Of a DNA stretch of 64,000 bases, positions 42,422 through 49,681 are shown piece after piece (position 1 is the first letter of the stretch; each line of letters starts with the position of its first letter). Made by a program: the position numbers and the translations under genes. Below the pieces are notes generated by a model. It ran no database searches and was not told where the DNA came from. It saw only the letters and a program-made list of their open reading frames with translations. This stretch comes from Nitrospirota bacterium (GTDB lineage Bacteria > Nitrospirota > UBA9217), in assembly GCA_023229435.1 (NCBI GenBank), contig JALNZF010000001.1:248001-312000 (forward strand), read 5' to 3'.

Positions 42422-42599
42422 CGACTTCGTCAAAAGTCCATCTGCGGCGTTGCGCGGCGTCCTTCGTCACTGCGGCGTACGGAAAAGTACGCCTCATTCC
42501 TCAGTACTTGCGCGCCTTGCACCTGGAGCTTTTTACTTTGTCGTCTATCCTCCATGCTGCCTTCGTGCTGCGGCGCATCTCGGTGGCGTGTATGCTTGA
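42414..42599 (+). CDS. 61-codon frame running through the inserted element (possible coupling peptide)
   Basis: From ATG 42414 a frame of 61 codons crosses the whole inserted element and stops at TGA 42597-42599, inside the livF start sequence ATGCTTGA. AAGGAG at 42398 is well spaced for this ATG and was probably the original livF ribosome binding site. The peptide (starting MLDDFVKSPSAALRG) resembles no functional family known to me. Translation of it could couple livG to livF. Whether it is made is unknown. Confidence 0.35.
   Translation: MLDDFVKSPSAALRGVLRHCGVRKSTPHSSVLARLAPGAFYFVVYPPCCLRAAAHLGGVYA
42422..42591. mobile_element. 170-bp palindromic repeat element between livG and livF
   Basis: The element contains the hairpin GGCGTAC-GGAAAA-GTACGCC (42474-42493) and imperfectly complementary outer parts (GACGACTTCGTCAAAAG against AGCTTTTTACTTTGTCGTC). 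It is flanked on both sides by ATGCTTGA (42414-42421 and 42592-42599), which looks like an 8-bp target duplication. No transposase is encoded, so it is MITE- or REP-like. Confidence 0.6.
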
Positions 42600-43293
42600 G
42601 CTGCGTGAGGTGACCGTCTCCTATGGAATGATCGATGCTCTTAAAGGCATCAGCCTGAGGGTGGAGCGAGGGGAGATCGTAGCGCTGATCGGGGCGAACG
42701 GAGCAGGCAAGTCAACGACCTTGATGTCCATCTCCGGGGTTGCCGCACTTCGGTCGGGCATCATCCTGTATGACAATTCGGAGCTGTCGGGCCGTCCCGC
42801 GCATGAGATCGTGCAATTGGGGATCTCGCAAGTGCCTGAGGGAAGGCGCATCTTCGCGAGGATGACGGTGCGCGAGAATCTGGAAATGGGCGCGTATATC
42901 AGGGACAAACAGGAGCTTGCCAATGACCTCTCGCGGGTATTCGAGATATTTCCCACTCTTGCTGACAGGAATAAACAGCTCGGCGGCACGCTCTCCGGAG
43001 GCGAACAGCAGATGCTCGCCATCGGCAGGGCGCTCATGTCCCGTCCCAAGCTTCTTCTTCTTGACGAACCATCGCTGGGTCTCGCCCCCATCATCGTGAG
43101 CAGGATATTCAAGATCATCTCAGAGATCAACCAGCAGGGGACGACCATCCTCCTCGTGGAACAGAACGCAAAGGCAGCGCTTCGGCTCGCGCACCGGGCG
43201 TACGTTATGGAGACAGGAACAATCGTGCTCCAGGGACAGGCATCGATGCTTGAAAAAGACCCCGGGATCAAAAAAGCGTATCTGGGAGAGTAA
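42592..43293 (+). CDS. livF: branched-chain amino acid ABC transporter ATPase LivF
   Basis: A 233 aa ATPase. MLELREVTVSYGMIDALKGI opens the domain, Walker A is GANGAGKSTTLM, the Q-loop region has GISQVPEGRRIFARMTV, the signature is LSGGEQQMLAIGRAL and Walker B LLLLDEPSLGLAP. ATG 42592 is chosen because conserved sequence starts there; a longer in-frame start at 42418 would add translated repeat sequence. Upstream of 42592 there is no good ribosome binding site, which fits insertion of the 170-bp element. Confidence 0.93.
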   Translation: MLELREVTVSYGMIDALKGISLRVERGEIVALIGANGAGKSTTLMSISGVAALRSGIILYDNSELSGRPAHEIVQLGISQVPEGRRIFARMTVRENLEMGAYIRDKQELANDLSRVFEIFPTLADRNKQLGGTLSGGEQQMLAIGRALMSRPKLLLLDEPSLGLAPIIVSRIFKIISEINQQGTTILLVEQNAKAALRLAHRAYVMETGTIVLQGQASMLEKDPGIKKAYLGE

Positions 43294-43318
43294 CCGAGTG
43301 CGGAATGGTGAATGCGGA

Positions 43319-44110
43319 ATGAAACGAAACATCAAACTTATCCTTGAATACGATGGCACGAATTATCATGGCTGGCAGTCGCAGGCGGCAAGCGGGACGG
43401 CTACAATCCAGGAGACCCTCGAAAACGCCATCAAGGATCTCACGAAAGAAACTACCGTTACCTGTTCCTCGGGAAGGACCGATGCAGGAGTGCATGCCTT
43501 TGGACATGTCGCTCATTTTACAACAACAAAGAGCATGCCTCCGGAAGCCTGGGCTCCGGCCTTAAATCGTTTACTGCCGCATGATATCAGGATTTTGTCA
43601 TCCGAAGAGGTGCCGGCGGAATTTCATGCACGATTCAGTGCTTCTGGAAAAACCTACAAGTACATCATACTGAACCGGCATGCGCCTTCCGCTCTGTATC
43701 GGAACCGCGCCTGGCATATCGACCGCAAGCTCAATCTGAGCGCTATTAGGCGTGGGGCCGCGTTCCTTGTCGGCAAACATGATTTTTCATCATTTCGGGG
43801 TGCGGGGTGCGGAGCGAAGACGCCTGTCCGGACCATCACCTCTGTCTCAATCAGGAAAAGAGCCGAGGTTGTCGAGATTTTGGTGGAGGCGGATGCCTTT
43901 CTTATGTATATGGCGCGTAACATTGTCGGTACTCTTGTGGAAGTGGGACTCGGCAGGTTTAAAGCCGAAGAAGTAAAAGAGATACTTGATTCAAAGGACC
44001 GGAAGAGGGCAGGCAGGACGGCACCGCCGCAGGGACTTTATCTCGTGGAGGTTTATTACCGGAAAAAGAAGGAGCGAACAGCAAAGACGCGAAGGCCGCA
44101 GAGCGGTTAA
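43319..44110 (+). CDS. truA: tRNA pseudouridine(38-40) synthase TruA
   Basis: A 263 aa TruA that converts uridines 38-40 of tRNA anticodon arms to pseudouridine. LEYDGTNYHGWQSQ starts the fold, CSSGRTDAGVHAFGH carries the catalytic Asp near residue 51, and FLMYMARNIVGTLVEVGLG is the conserved C-terminal block. ATG 43319 is preferred over 43250, which is inside livF. The 25 bases before it contain GTGCGGAAT repeats and no strong ribosome binding site. It ends with about 15 extra basic residues. Confidence 0.94.
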   Translation: MKRNIKLILEYDGTNYHGWQSQAASGTATIQETLENAIKDLTKETTVTCSSGRTDAGVHAFGHVAHFTTTKSMPPEAWAPALNRLLPHDIRILSSEEVPAEFHARFSASGKTYKYIILNRHAPSALYRNRAWHIDRKLNLSAIRRGAAFLVGKHDFSSFRGAGCGAKTPVRTITSVSIRKRAEVVEILVEADAFLMYMARNIVGTLVEVGLGRFKAEEVKEILDSKDRKRAGRTAPPQGLYLVEVYYRKKKERTAKTRRPQSG

Positions 44111-44162
44111 TATCTGCAGTTCATATAGTGTGCCCGGTATTGAAGGGTCAGGTGACATGAAC

Positions 44163-44197
44163 AGAAAAGGGACCGGAGTTTTCCGGTCCCTTTTCTG
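44163..44197. terminator. bidirectional intrinsic terminator
   Basis: AAAAGGGACCGGA and TCCGGTCCCTTTT form a 13 bp stem between convergent truA and the cytochrome gene. A- and T-runs on the two arms give terminator form on both strands. Confidence 0.9.
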
Positions 44198-44203
44198 TCT
44201 GAA

Positions 44204-44830
44204 CTACTGGGCATGACATTTGGCGCATTCCGTGATGTCGGTGGCAATCTTGCCGTTATGGCACTTGCCGCAGAAACCGCCCGAATACATGGAGTCCATC
44301 TTCATCTTGCTGCCGCCTTTTTTCAGGGCGAACAGGCCGGCATGGCAGTCTTTACAGGAGAATGATTGTAAATGTGACTCGTGGCTGAACGTGACCGCCC
44401 CGGTGTCCTTGAGCTTGTACACGAAAGTCTTCGGCGCACGTGAAACTTTGGGAGAAGGGTTCTTTTTCTCCTTCTCCAGAGCAGCGTCATATTCCTTTAC
44501 GCCGCCATGGCAGCGGGCGCATTGCGTATTGGAAGCAAAGGCGATTTTGCCGTCATGGCAGGCTCCGCAATATTTCCCCTTATACAGCGAATTCATGGTG
44601 AAGTCGGTTTTCTCCTGCGCGGCCAAAGCCTGCATGTCAAAGAGTTTCATGTGGCACATATCGCAGGTGAGCCCCAGTTCATCCGCGTGCAGTTTGTGGC
44701 TGAACAGAACTGATTTCAGCGGTTTTGTATAATAGATCTCTCCTCCTCCGCTGTCTGCAAACGCCGGTCCGGCAATCATCATAACCATCATTACACTACT
44801 GAACAGCAGGGAAAGTCGCACTTGATTCAT
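44204..44830 (-). CDS. periplasmic hexaheme c-type cytochrome (duplicated c7-type triheme)
   Basis: A 208 aa exported cytochrome. The signal peptide ends near PAFA. Six CXXCH haem motifs lie at residues 56, 88, 104, 159, 187 and 202. They fall into two similar blocks of three, each opened by FSHxxH (VLFSHKLH at 41, TFSHESH at 147), so the protein is a tandem duplication of a c(3)/c(7)-type triheme unit. It is the last gene after NrfD and the ferredoxin on the reverse strand and probably carries electrons in the periplasm. Confidence 0.93.
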   Translation of the reverse strand: MNQVRLSLLFSSVMMVMMIAGPAFADSGGGEIYYTKPLKSVLFSHKLHADELGLTCDMCHMKLFDMQALAAQEKTDFTMNSLYKGKYCGACHDGKIAFASNTQCARCHGGVKEYDAALEKEKKNPSPKVSRAPKTFVYKLKDTGAVTFSHESHLQSFSCKDCHAGLFALKKGGSKMKMDSMYSGGFCGKCHNGKIATDITECAKCHAQ

Positions 44831-44851
44831 AGATCACCTTTCTGAACGGGA

Positions 44852-45607
44852 TTATCCCTTCATGTAAAAGACGTTCGGGAATGCGCCGACCTCGGGACGT
44901 AAGACCCACACCGGCGTCTCGAGCTGATGTATGAGCTTGTAGACATCGCTGGTCGTATCCGACAGATCTCCGAAGATGCGCACGCCGGCCGGGCACGCTG
45001 CGGCACACGCGGTCAGTTTCTCACCTTTGGAAAGACGGGTGTCGATGCAGAAGTTGCATTTGTCGATGGCGTGCTTCTCTTCATTGAAATACCGCGCGTC
45101 ATAGGGACATGCCTGCATGCAGGACTTGCAGCCGATGCATTTATCATAATCCATCATGACGATGCCGTTTGTTTTGTCTTTCGTGGTCGCTTTCGTCGGG
45201 CAGGCCCGTACGCACGGCGGATTGTTGCAGTGGTTGCACAGCACCGGGATGAATTCCCGTTTCCTTCCGATGGCATCGGGAACGTCCCGCTCGAATATTC
45301 TCGTCCGATAGCCGTAGTCCGGTACTTCGTTGGTCAATTTGCACGCCTCCACGCACCGTTCGCAATCAATGCAGCGGGACTGGCGCAGAACCATGCTGTA
45401 ATGCGGCTTATACGGATATTTTTCCGTCATTTCGTCAGATGAGGCGAAAACCCGGTCGATAGTCGACACCGCGGAGAAGATGGTACCGCCTGCAAATACC
45501 CCGGTTATGACCAGTCCGATCTTCAGGAACTCCCTCCGCTCCATCGGTGATACAGAAGCCAGGCCCTCGTTTTTCAAATCGTCAAGATTTATTTTCAGTT
45601 TCTTCAT
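44852..45607 (-). CDS. four-cluster ferredoxin subunit (NrfC/HybA/DmsB-like)
   Basis: A 251 aa iron-sulfur protein. MERREFLKIGL near residue 22 with a following hydrophobic stretch looks like a Tat signal or anchor. Four Cys clusters bind [4Fe-4S] centres: CIDCERCVEAC, CNHCNNPPCVRAC, CIGCKSCMQAC and CNFC...CAAAC. It lies 24 bases downstream of nrfD. It would pass electrons between quinone-reacting NrfD and the hexaheme cytochrome on the outer face of the inner membrane. Confidence 0.93.
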   Translation of the reverse strand: MKKLKINLDDLKNEGLASVSPMERREFLKIGLVITGVFAGGTIFSAVSTIDRVFASSDEMTEKYPYKPHYSMVLRQSRCIDCERCVEACKLTNEVPDYGYRTRIFERDVPDAIGRKREFIPVLCNHCNNPPCVRACPTKATTKDKTNGIVMMDYDKCIGCKSCMQACPYDARYFNEEKHAIDKCNFCIDTRLSKGEKLTACAAACPAGVRIFGDLSDTTSDVYKLIHQLETPVWVLRPEVGAFPNVFYMKG

Positions 45608-45631
45608 AATAGACTCATCTCCGTTCAGATC

Positions 45632-46891
45632 TTAATGGATCTCGCTCTTATGTCCCTGGAATACCTTCTCCCCAAGAATAAACGTCGTTATCGTCATAGC
45701 CAAGCCCATCAGAACGATGAGGATCTCATGAAAGGACGGCATATAGGGAAGAAGACCCTTGTATTCATTTACCCCTAATTCATGAAACTGCGGTACGACC
45801 TGGCCAAGGACGATCAGATCATAGCGCATGAAGAAAATCCCGAATATCATCATCGACGTGGCCAGAAACATGGAGTTCAAATTCTGCCACCGGGAAGTCA
45901 GGAGAATGATGAAGGGGATAACGAGTCCGACGCCCATTTCAAGTACCCAGAAATTGAACGCATACGGCCCGGTAAGCATGGCCTTCAACACCTCGATCTT
46001 TCCAGGACCGCCCGCAAAGCCGGTAATGATCTTCCATATGATCATGAAAAGCACCATTGCAATCATGAGCGTACAGAGCTTGGCGACGACTTCCATGGAG
46101 CGCACCATCGGCCGATCCATTTTCTCATTAGTGATTTTATGCCCCAGCCAGGTGAAGAAGATGATTGCAGCGCATCCTGACATCAGCGCGGAGGCAATGA
46201 AGTAGATCGGCAGGAACGGACCATACCAGTATTCCCTGCCGTGAAGCATGCCAAAAATGGCCCCGAGATTGCTGTGAGCGATGATGCCGGAAATCAGCCC
46301 CGCGAGGCCCGCATAGGTGGCATACTGATGGTTATCCAGTTGCAAAAAAATGAATTCGACTATCATAAAGACCATGTACGCGCCGTAAAGCGTACCCATC
46401 CACCAGATATTGGATGTCAGTCCGGGAGAAAGCACATTATAGATAGCCATCCGGAAGGGGTTCTCGATCTCAAAGGCAATGATGGTGAATCCGGCCATGA
46501 TGGTCACAATAGAAAGAAAGACGGCCCGTTTTGCGATCGGCATAAAGTCTTTCACGCCGAAAACATGTCCTATGGATGAGACAATGCAAAGGCCGGTGGA
46601 GGTCACCACGAAGAAAACATAGGTCGAAATGAGTATGCCCCAGGAGACTTCCCGGGTCACTCCATAAGCGTGCCGGTACCCGATGCGGACCGCGTCAAAT
46701 GCCCCCATGGCGCCGGCGTAGATTATCACGAGACCGACTACCAGCACAATGTAGAACGATTTAGTGCCCGATAAAAAACCGACCAGGGTGGTATACCAGT
46801 CGGTCAAAAAAGAGGCCTGAAAAGACTCTTTCAGGTCCTTCACCATCTCAGAGGTGTTCTTGGATTTTTTCACATCCTTGGATTCGTTCAA
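45632..46891 (-). CDS. nrfD: NrfD/PsrC-type quinone-reacting membrane subunit
   Basis: A 419 aa polytopic protein with about nine hydrophobic helices, of the NrfD/PsrC/ActC family, which exchanges electrons with the menaquinone pool without haem. The N-terminal ~30 residues are a charged cytoplasmic tail (ESKDVKKSKNTSEMVKDLK). The start is TTG at 46891 with AAGGAG eight bases upstream; no in-frame ATG precedes it. No catalytic molybdenum or nitrite reductase subunit is adjacent, so the partner enzyme is elsewhere or the three subunits form a quinol-cytochrome oxidoreductase. Confidence 0.91.
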   Translation of the reverse strand: MNESKDVKKSKNTSEMVKDLKESFQASFLTDWYTTLVGFLSGTKSFYIVLVVGLVIIYAGAMGAFDAVRIGYRHAYGVTREVSWGILISTYVFFVVTSTGLCIVSSIGHVFGVKDFMPIAKRAVFLSIVTIMAGFTIIAFEIENPFRMAIYNVLSPGLTSNIWWMGTLYGAYMVFMIVEFIFLQLDNHQYATYAGLAGLISGIIAHSNLGAIFGMLHGREYWYGPFLPIYFIASALMSGCAAIIFFTWLGHKITNEKMDRPMVRSMEVVAKLCTLMIAMVLFMIIWKIITGFAGGPGKIEVLKAMLTGPYAFNFWVLEMGVGLVIPFIILLTSRWQNLNSMFLATSMMIFGIFFMRYDLIVLGQVVPQFHELGVNEYKGLLPYMPSFHEILIVLMGLAMTITTFILGEKVFQGHKSEIH

Positions 46892-47037
46892 CGTGGTTTC
46901 TCCTTGACTCGCAGAGGTATTCTAACAGGTGACGCATATTTGTCCGTAAAATACTACTTCCTCGTATCCCTGTTTAGCAAGTCTTTTTTTTGCAAGGGAT
47001 GCGAGGATGTCCTTGACTCTTTCCTTGCTGTCTTTTA

Positions 47038-47195
47038 CCCCGTTAGAGAAATCCGCAACGCCTATGGCGTGGTACGCATCATTCCTTAGATTGTGGTTCA
47101 ACGCCACAATCTTATATCGTTAGAAATTGAAGTTCTCTAACGGGGTTTAGGCGGCAGAGAAAGCCCCGTTAGAGAATCTGTGTTTTCTAACGGGG
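47038..47195. repeat. CCCCGTTAGAGAA inverted array
   Basis: Copies of CCCCGTTAGAGAA at 47038-47050 and 47164-47176 alternate with inverted copies at 47133-47145 and 47184-47195; a partial CGTTAGAAA lies at 47119. The second and third copies form a perfect 13 bp stem. A separate hairpin AGATTGTGG/CCACAATCT lies at 47088-47112. The 46892-47272 gap holds nothing else that is convincing. Confidence 0.75.
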
Positions 47196-47272
47196 CATTA
47201 CGTCATTCGTTGGAAATGAAGGTCCCAAACCACCAAAGAAAAGCGTGAGAGAACAGCGTTCTCTCGAAGAGA

Positions 47273-47602
47273 TCAGTGTCCTTTTGCCGGATGGGCGTGC
47301 GGTGTCTCCACACTTGCTTTTGAGGTTGCGTCAAATATGAAACCCGCAGTCCAGCCGAGAAAACCCATTCCGGCTATGAAGATCACGGCCGAGGCGAACA
47401 CGCCGCCTATCATGGAAATCGCCACGATCGCTCTGGAGAGCAACGCCCCTTCCAGCGGCGCTCCGAAAATGAGCCCTGCCAATTTCAGTCCGATCAGCCC
47501 GCCAACGAGAGATCCGGAAAGCAAGCCAACCATGACAAAAAGGATAAGCCCTATGCCGGTACCTATATACAATCCCTTTTTTGATGTCTCTATTTTATCC
47601 AT
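47273..47602 (-). CDS. small Gly-rich membrane protein, paralogue of 48075-48419
   Basis: A 109 aa protein with three or four hydrophobic segments rich in Gly (GLLSGSLVGGLIGLKLAGLIFG) and a His-containing tail (ETPHAHPAKGH). I do not recognise the family. It aligns over most of its length with the protein at 48075-48419: GLYxGxGxGLxLFV, GLLxGSxxGG, RxIVxISMxxGxxAS and SLGW/FLGW positions match. GAGGAACAG precedes the ATG. The two genes and the one between them probably form an operon. Confidence 0.78.
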   Translation of the reverse strand: MDKIETSKKGLYIGTGIGLILFVMVGLLSGSLVGGLIGLKLAGLIFGAPLEGALLSRAIVAISMIGGVFASAVIFIAGMGFLGWTAGFIFDATSKASVETPHAHPAKGH

Positions 47603-47646
47603 TGTCTGTTCCTCCTTAATTCCGGATTATGTATTGATTTGGTTTA

Positions 47647-48015
47647 TTAGTTTCCCTTTGTTGTGTGTTGCAGAATAATTTCTTTCTGTACTTCCTTATA
47701 CGGAGAACTGTCGGAGATCACAATATCACCATACTTGTTCTGGAATGACAACAATTCTTCAAGACTGTTAATATCAACGACCCATTGATTCACTTTTACC
47801 TTCTTATCGCTTACAATTATTCCGTTTTCTTCTCGATGATTTTCACCATTATCGATCCAGTTTTTATACCATATTTTCCCTTTGGCTTCTTCAAGGGTCT
47901 TAACATCTCTGAAATCCAATGGTGTCAATCCGATTTCATTCGCCTCATTGCAGGGTTTTTTACTCTGTGTAAGAGAAACCGATTTCGTGCTGACGATAAA
48001 TTTCATGATTGACAC
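47647..48015 (-). CDS. unrecognised soluble protein between two membrane paralogues
   Basis: A 122 aa protein without signal peptide or membrane segments. It is mildly acidic, with a VNQWVVDINSLEELLSFQNKYGDIVIS stretch in the second half (shown by its parts VNQWVVDINS and KYGDIVIS) that looks like an alpha/beta fold. No function is assigned. The start may be GTG 48015 (AGGAG close upstream) or ATG 48006. It is framed by the two paralogous membrane-protein genes. Confidence 0.7.
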   Translation of the reverse strand: MSIMKFIVSTKSVSLTQSKKPCNEANEIGLTPLDFRDVKTLEEAKGKIWYKNWIDNGENHREENGIIVSDKKVKVNQWVVDINSLEELLSFQNKYGDIVISDSSPYKEVQKEIILQHTTKGN

Positions 48016-48074
48016 TTCTCTCCTTTTTGCAGACGGGATACTTTATTTAATTTTTGTCATGATACACTATTATC

Positions 48075-48419
48075 CTAATTGCTGTCAACCGTTGCTTCTT
48101 TTTTCATTATTTCAACTGTCCTGCCGGAATGAAGAGCATCAATAATATAACCGATACTATAACCGCTTAACCAACCCAGAGATGAAGTAAACATCAGTAA
48201 AAATAATCCGGATGCCACGATCCCCGAAAACATGGAGATTCCCACGATCAATCGCGGCAGAAGAGAACTCTCAATCGTTCCGCCAAATACATTCTTCGCA
48301 ATTTGCACACCGACAGAGCCTCCTATGAATGAGCCAGGGAGCAGACCGCTGATTACAAAGAGAACTAATCCTGCTCCTATGCCCATATATAATCCTGTTT
48401 TTGATATAGTTTTTTTCAT
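48075..48419 (-). CDS. small Gly-rich membrane protein, paralogue of 47273-47602
   Basis: A 114 aa protein with three or four hydrophobic segments and the GLYMGIGAGLVLFVISGLLP opening shared with its paralogue. ATG 48419 is preceded by GGGGG and begins the conserved part; an in-frame ATG at 48467 adds a non-conserved leader. The C-terminus is short and charged. It is the first gene after the putative CRP/FNR-controlled promoter at 48484-48554. Function unknown. Confidence 0.78.
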   Translation of the reverse strand: MKKTISKTGLYMGIGAGLVLFVISGLLPGSFIGGSVGVQIAKNVFGGTIESSLLPRLIVGISMFSGIVASGLFLLMFTSSLGWLSGYSIGYIIDALHSGRTVEIMKKEATVDSN

Positions 48420-48483
48420 TTTATTATCCCCCTTTCTATGATATGTATTATGCAGATTATGTGCCATGCCGTAACACGTTGAT

Positions 48484-48554
48484 ATTATACAGAATTAAAT
48501 AGAACTAACGTTGCATGCATGCAAATCATAGATTTAACTTTTGCATTAGTGCAA
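48484..48554 (-). promoter_or_regulatory. promoter with two TTGCA-N4-TGCAA palindromes
   Basis: On the reverse strand a consensus TATAAT (48489-48484) lacks a good -35. Two 14-base palindromes lie upstream: TTGCATGCATGCAA (48511-48524) and TTGCATTAGTGCAA (48541-48554). Their centres are about 41 and 71 bases upstream of the predicted start site, 30 bases apart. This is the geometry of CRP/FNR-family activator sites. Confidence 0.6.
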
Positions 48555-48617
48555 ACGATATCGAGGGATAAAGAGTGATATATATCTATGAAAGGTTAAG
48601 CAGGAGAGGTGAAGGGC

Positions 48618-49280
48618 CTAATTGAGTTGTTCCAGGACGCCCTGTTTCATTCTGAATCGTGTTGAAGCGCGGAGGGCGATCTCTGAACTGTGAGTTACCA
48701 TTATCATGGTAACATGCTTATCTTTATTGATTTTTTTGAAAAACGCCATGATCTCCGCTTCCGTTTCCTCATCCAGGTCGCCGGTTGGTTCGTCTGCGAG
48801 GATGATCTCCGGTCCGTTGATGAACGCTCTGGCAATCGCCACCCGTTGCTGTTCACCGCCCGAGAGCTCAGACGGGTAACGGTCGGACTTGTCGCCGAGT
48901 CCTACAAGCTGGAGCAGACCCGCGGCATCGGCTGCTGATTTGCCTTTACCAAAAACGGTTGGAAGGAGGACGTTTTCCGCAGCAGTAAGGGTGGGTAGGA
49001 GGCTCGCGAACTGGTACACAAATCCGAACTTCTCATTTCTGAGCTTTGATCGCTCCTTATCATTGCAGTTCCAAAGGTCATGATTATCTATACTGACCGA
49101 TCCCGTGTCGGGCCGGGCAATGCCGCCGATAAGGCTCAGGAAGGTGCTTTTACCGCTTCCCGAATGTCCCACGATGGAGACGAAATCTCCCTGCTGCACA
49201 ATAAGATCAAGAGGCTGGACAGCCTTGATGGTTTTTCCTGAAATAGAATAGGTTTTTGAGAGCCCCTTCAGTTCGATCAT
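48618..49280 (-). CDS. ABC transporter ATPase (LolD/MacB type)
   Basis: A 220 aa ATPase. Walker A is GHSGSGKSTFLS near residue 38, the signature LSGGEQQRVAIARA, and Walker B IILADEPTGDLD. It pairs with the FtsX-type permease encoded at 50679. The start overlaps the stop of the DUF4418 gene by four bases, so it is the last gene of a tightly coupled five-gene operon. Confidence 0.9.
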   Translation of the reverse strand: MIELKGLSKTYSISGKTIKAVQPLDLIVQQGDFVSIVGHSGSGKSTFLSLIGGIARPDTGSVSIDNHDLWNCNDKERSKLRNEKFGFVYQFASLLPTLTAAENVLLPTVFGKGKSAADAAGLLQLVGLGDKSDRYPSELSGGEQQRVAIARAFINGPEIILADEPTGDLDEETEAEIMAFFKKINKDKHVTMIMVTHSSEIALRASTRFRMKQGVLEQLN

Positions 49281-49681
49281 GAACTTCCTTTCTTTAGAGA
49301 GGACCTGGCAATGCTGAAAACAACTCCGATCATGGTAAGGATGCCGATAATGGAGAGAAACCTGACAGCAGGCACCATACCGTAATTACAAGGCATTCTC
49401 GGGCTCAGGCAATAACCGAATTTATCGGGAAGCCAGAAGGCAATACCGAACACGATTGTCGAAATAATGGCGCCGACAAGCGGCATCGATGTCGATTTCA
49501 CAAAGAAGGTAATGGCGGAGACCACTACCAGCACAGCGCCGATGACCTGTTCCGCCTGCGCCGTATCGGAACAATGCATCCGGGAGTAGCCGGCATATTC
49601 ACAGGCAGGAAGGACATATCTCGGGACCAGGAGAAAGAGTATCCCGCAGACAAGCGCCGTTATCACGACCACCATCTTCAC
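49277..49681 (-). CDS. DUF4418 family membrane protein
   Basis: A 134 aa protein with four hydrophobic helices and paired Cys-containing loops (VLPACEYAGYSRMHCSDTAQAE and GYCLSPRMPCNYG, given by parts: PACEYAG, MHCSDTAQAE). The CHxTAxAE-like loop fits DUF4418, which often accompanies FtsX-type ABC transporters. It overlaps both neighbours by four bases. Its function is unknown; the conserved Cys residues could bind metal or form disulfides. Confidence 0.78.
   Translation of the reverse strand: MKMVVVITALVCGILFLLVPRYVLPACEYAGYSRMHCSDTAQAEQVIGAVLVVVSAITFFVKSTSMPLVGAIISTIVFGIAFWLPDKFGYCLSPRMPCNYGMVPAVRFLSIIGILTMIGVVFSIARSSLKKGSS

Noticed and set aside
42418..42591. Longer in-frame start for livF
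   Set aside because: The added residues would be translated from the inserted repeat element, and conserved LivF sequence begins at 42592.
44204..46891. Formate-dependent nitrite reductase operon
   Set aside because: NrfC- and NrfD-like proteins are present but no pentahaem NrfA; the cytochrome is a duplicated c7 type.
46922..47107. 61-codon reverse-strand frame upstream of nrfD
   Set aside because: Part of it looks protein-like (VKDILASLAKKRLAKQGYEE), but it overlaps the CCCCGTTAGAGAA and AGATTGTGG repeats, has no clear start signal and no recognised family.
47038..47195. CRISPR array
   Set aside because: The CCCCGTTAGAGAA copies alternate in orientation and spacing is irregular; there are no uniform spacers and no cas genes in the window.
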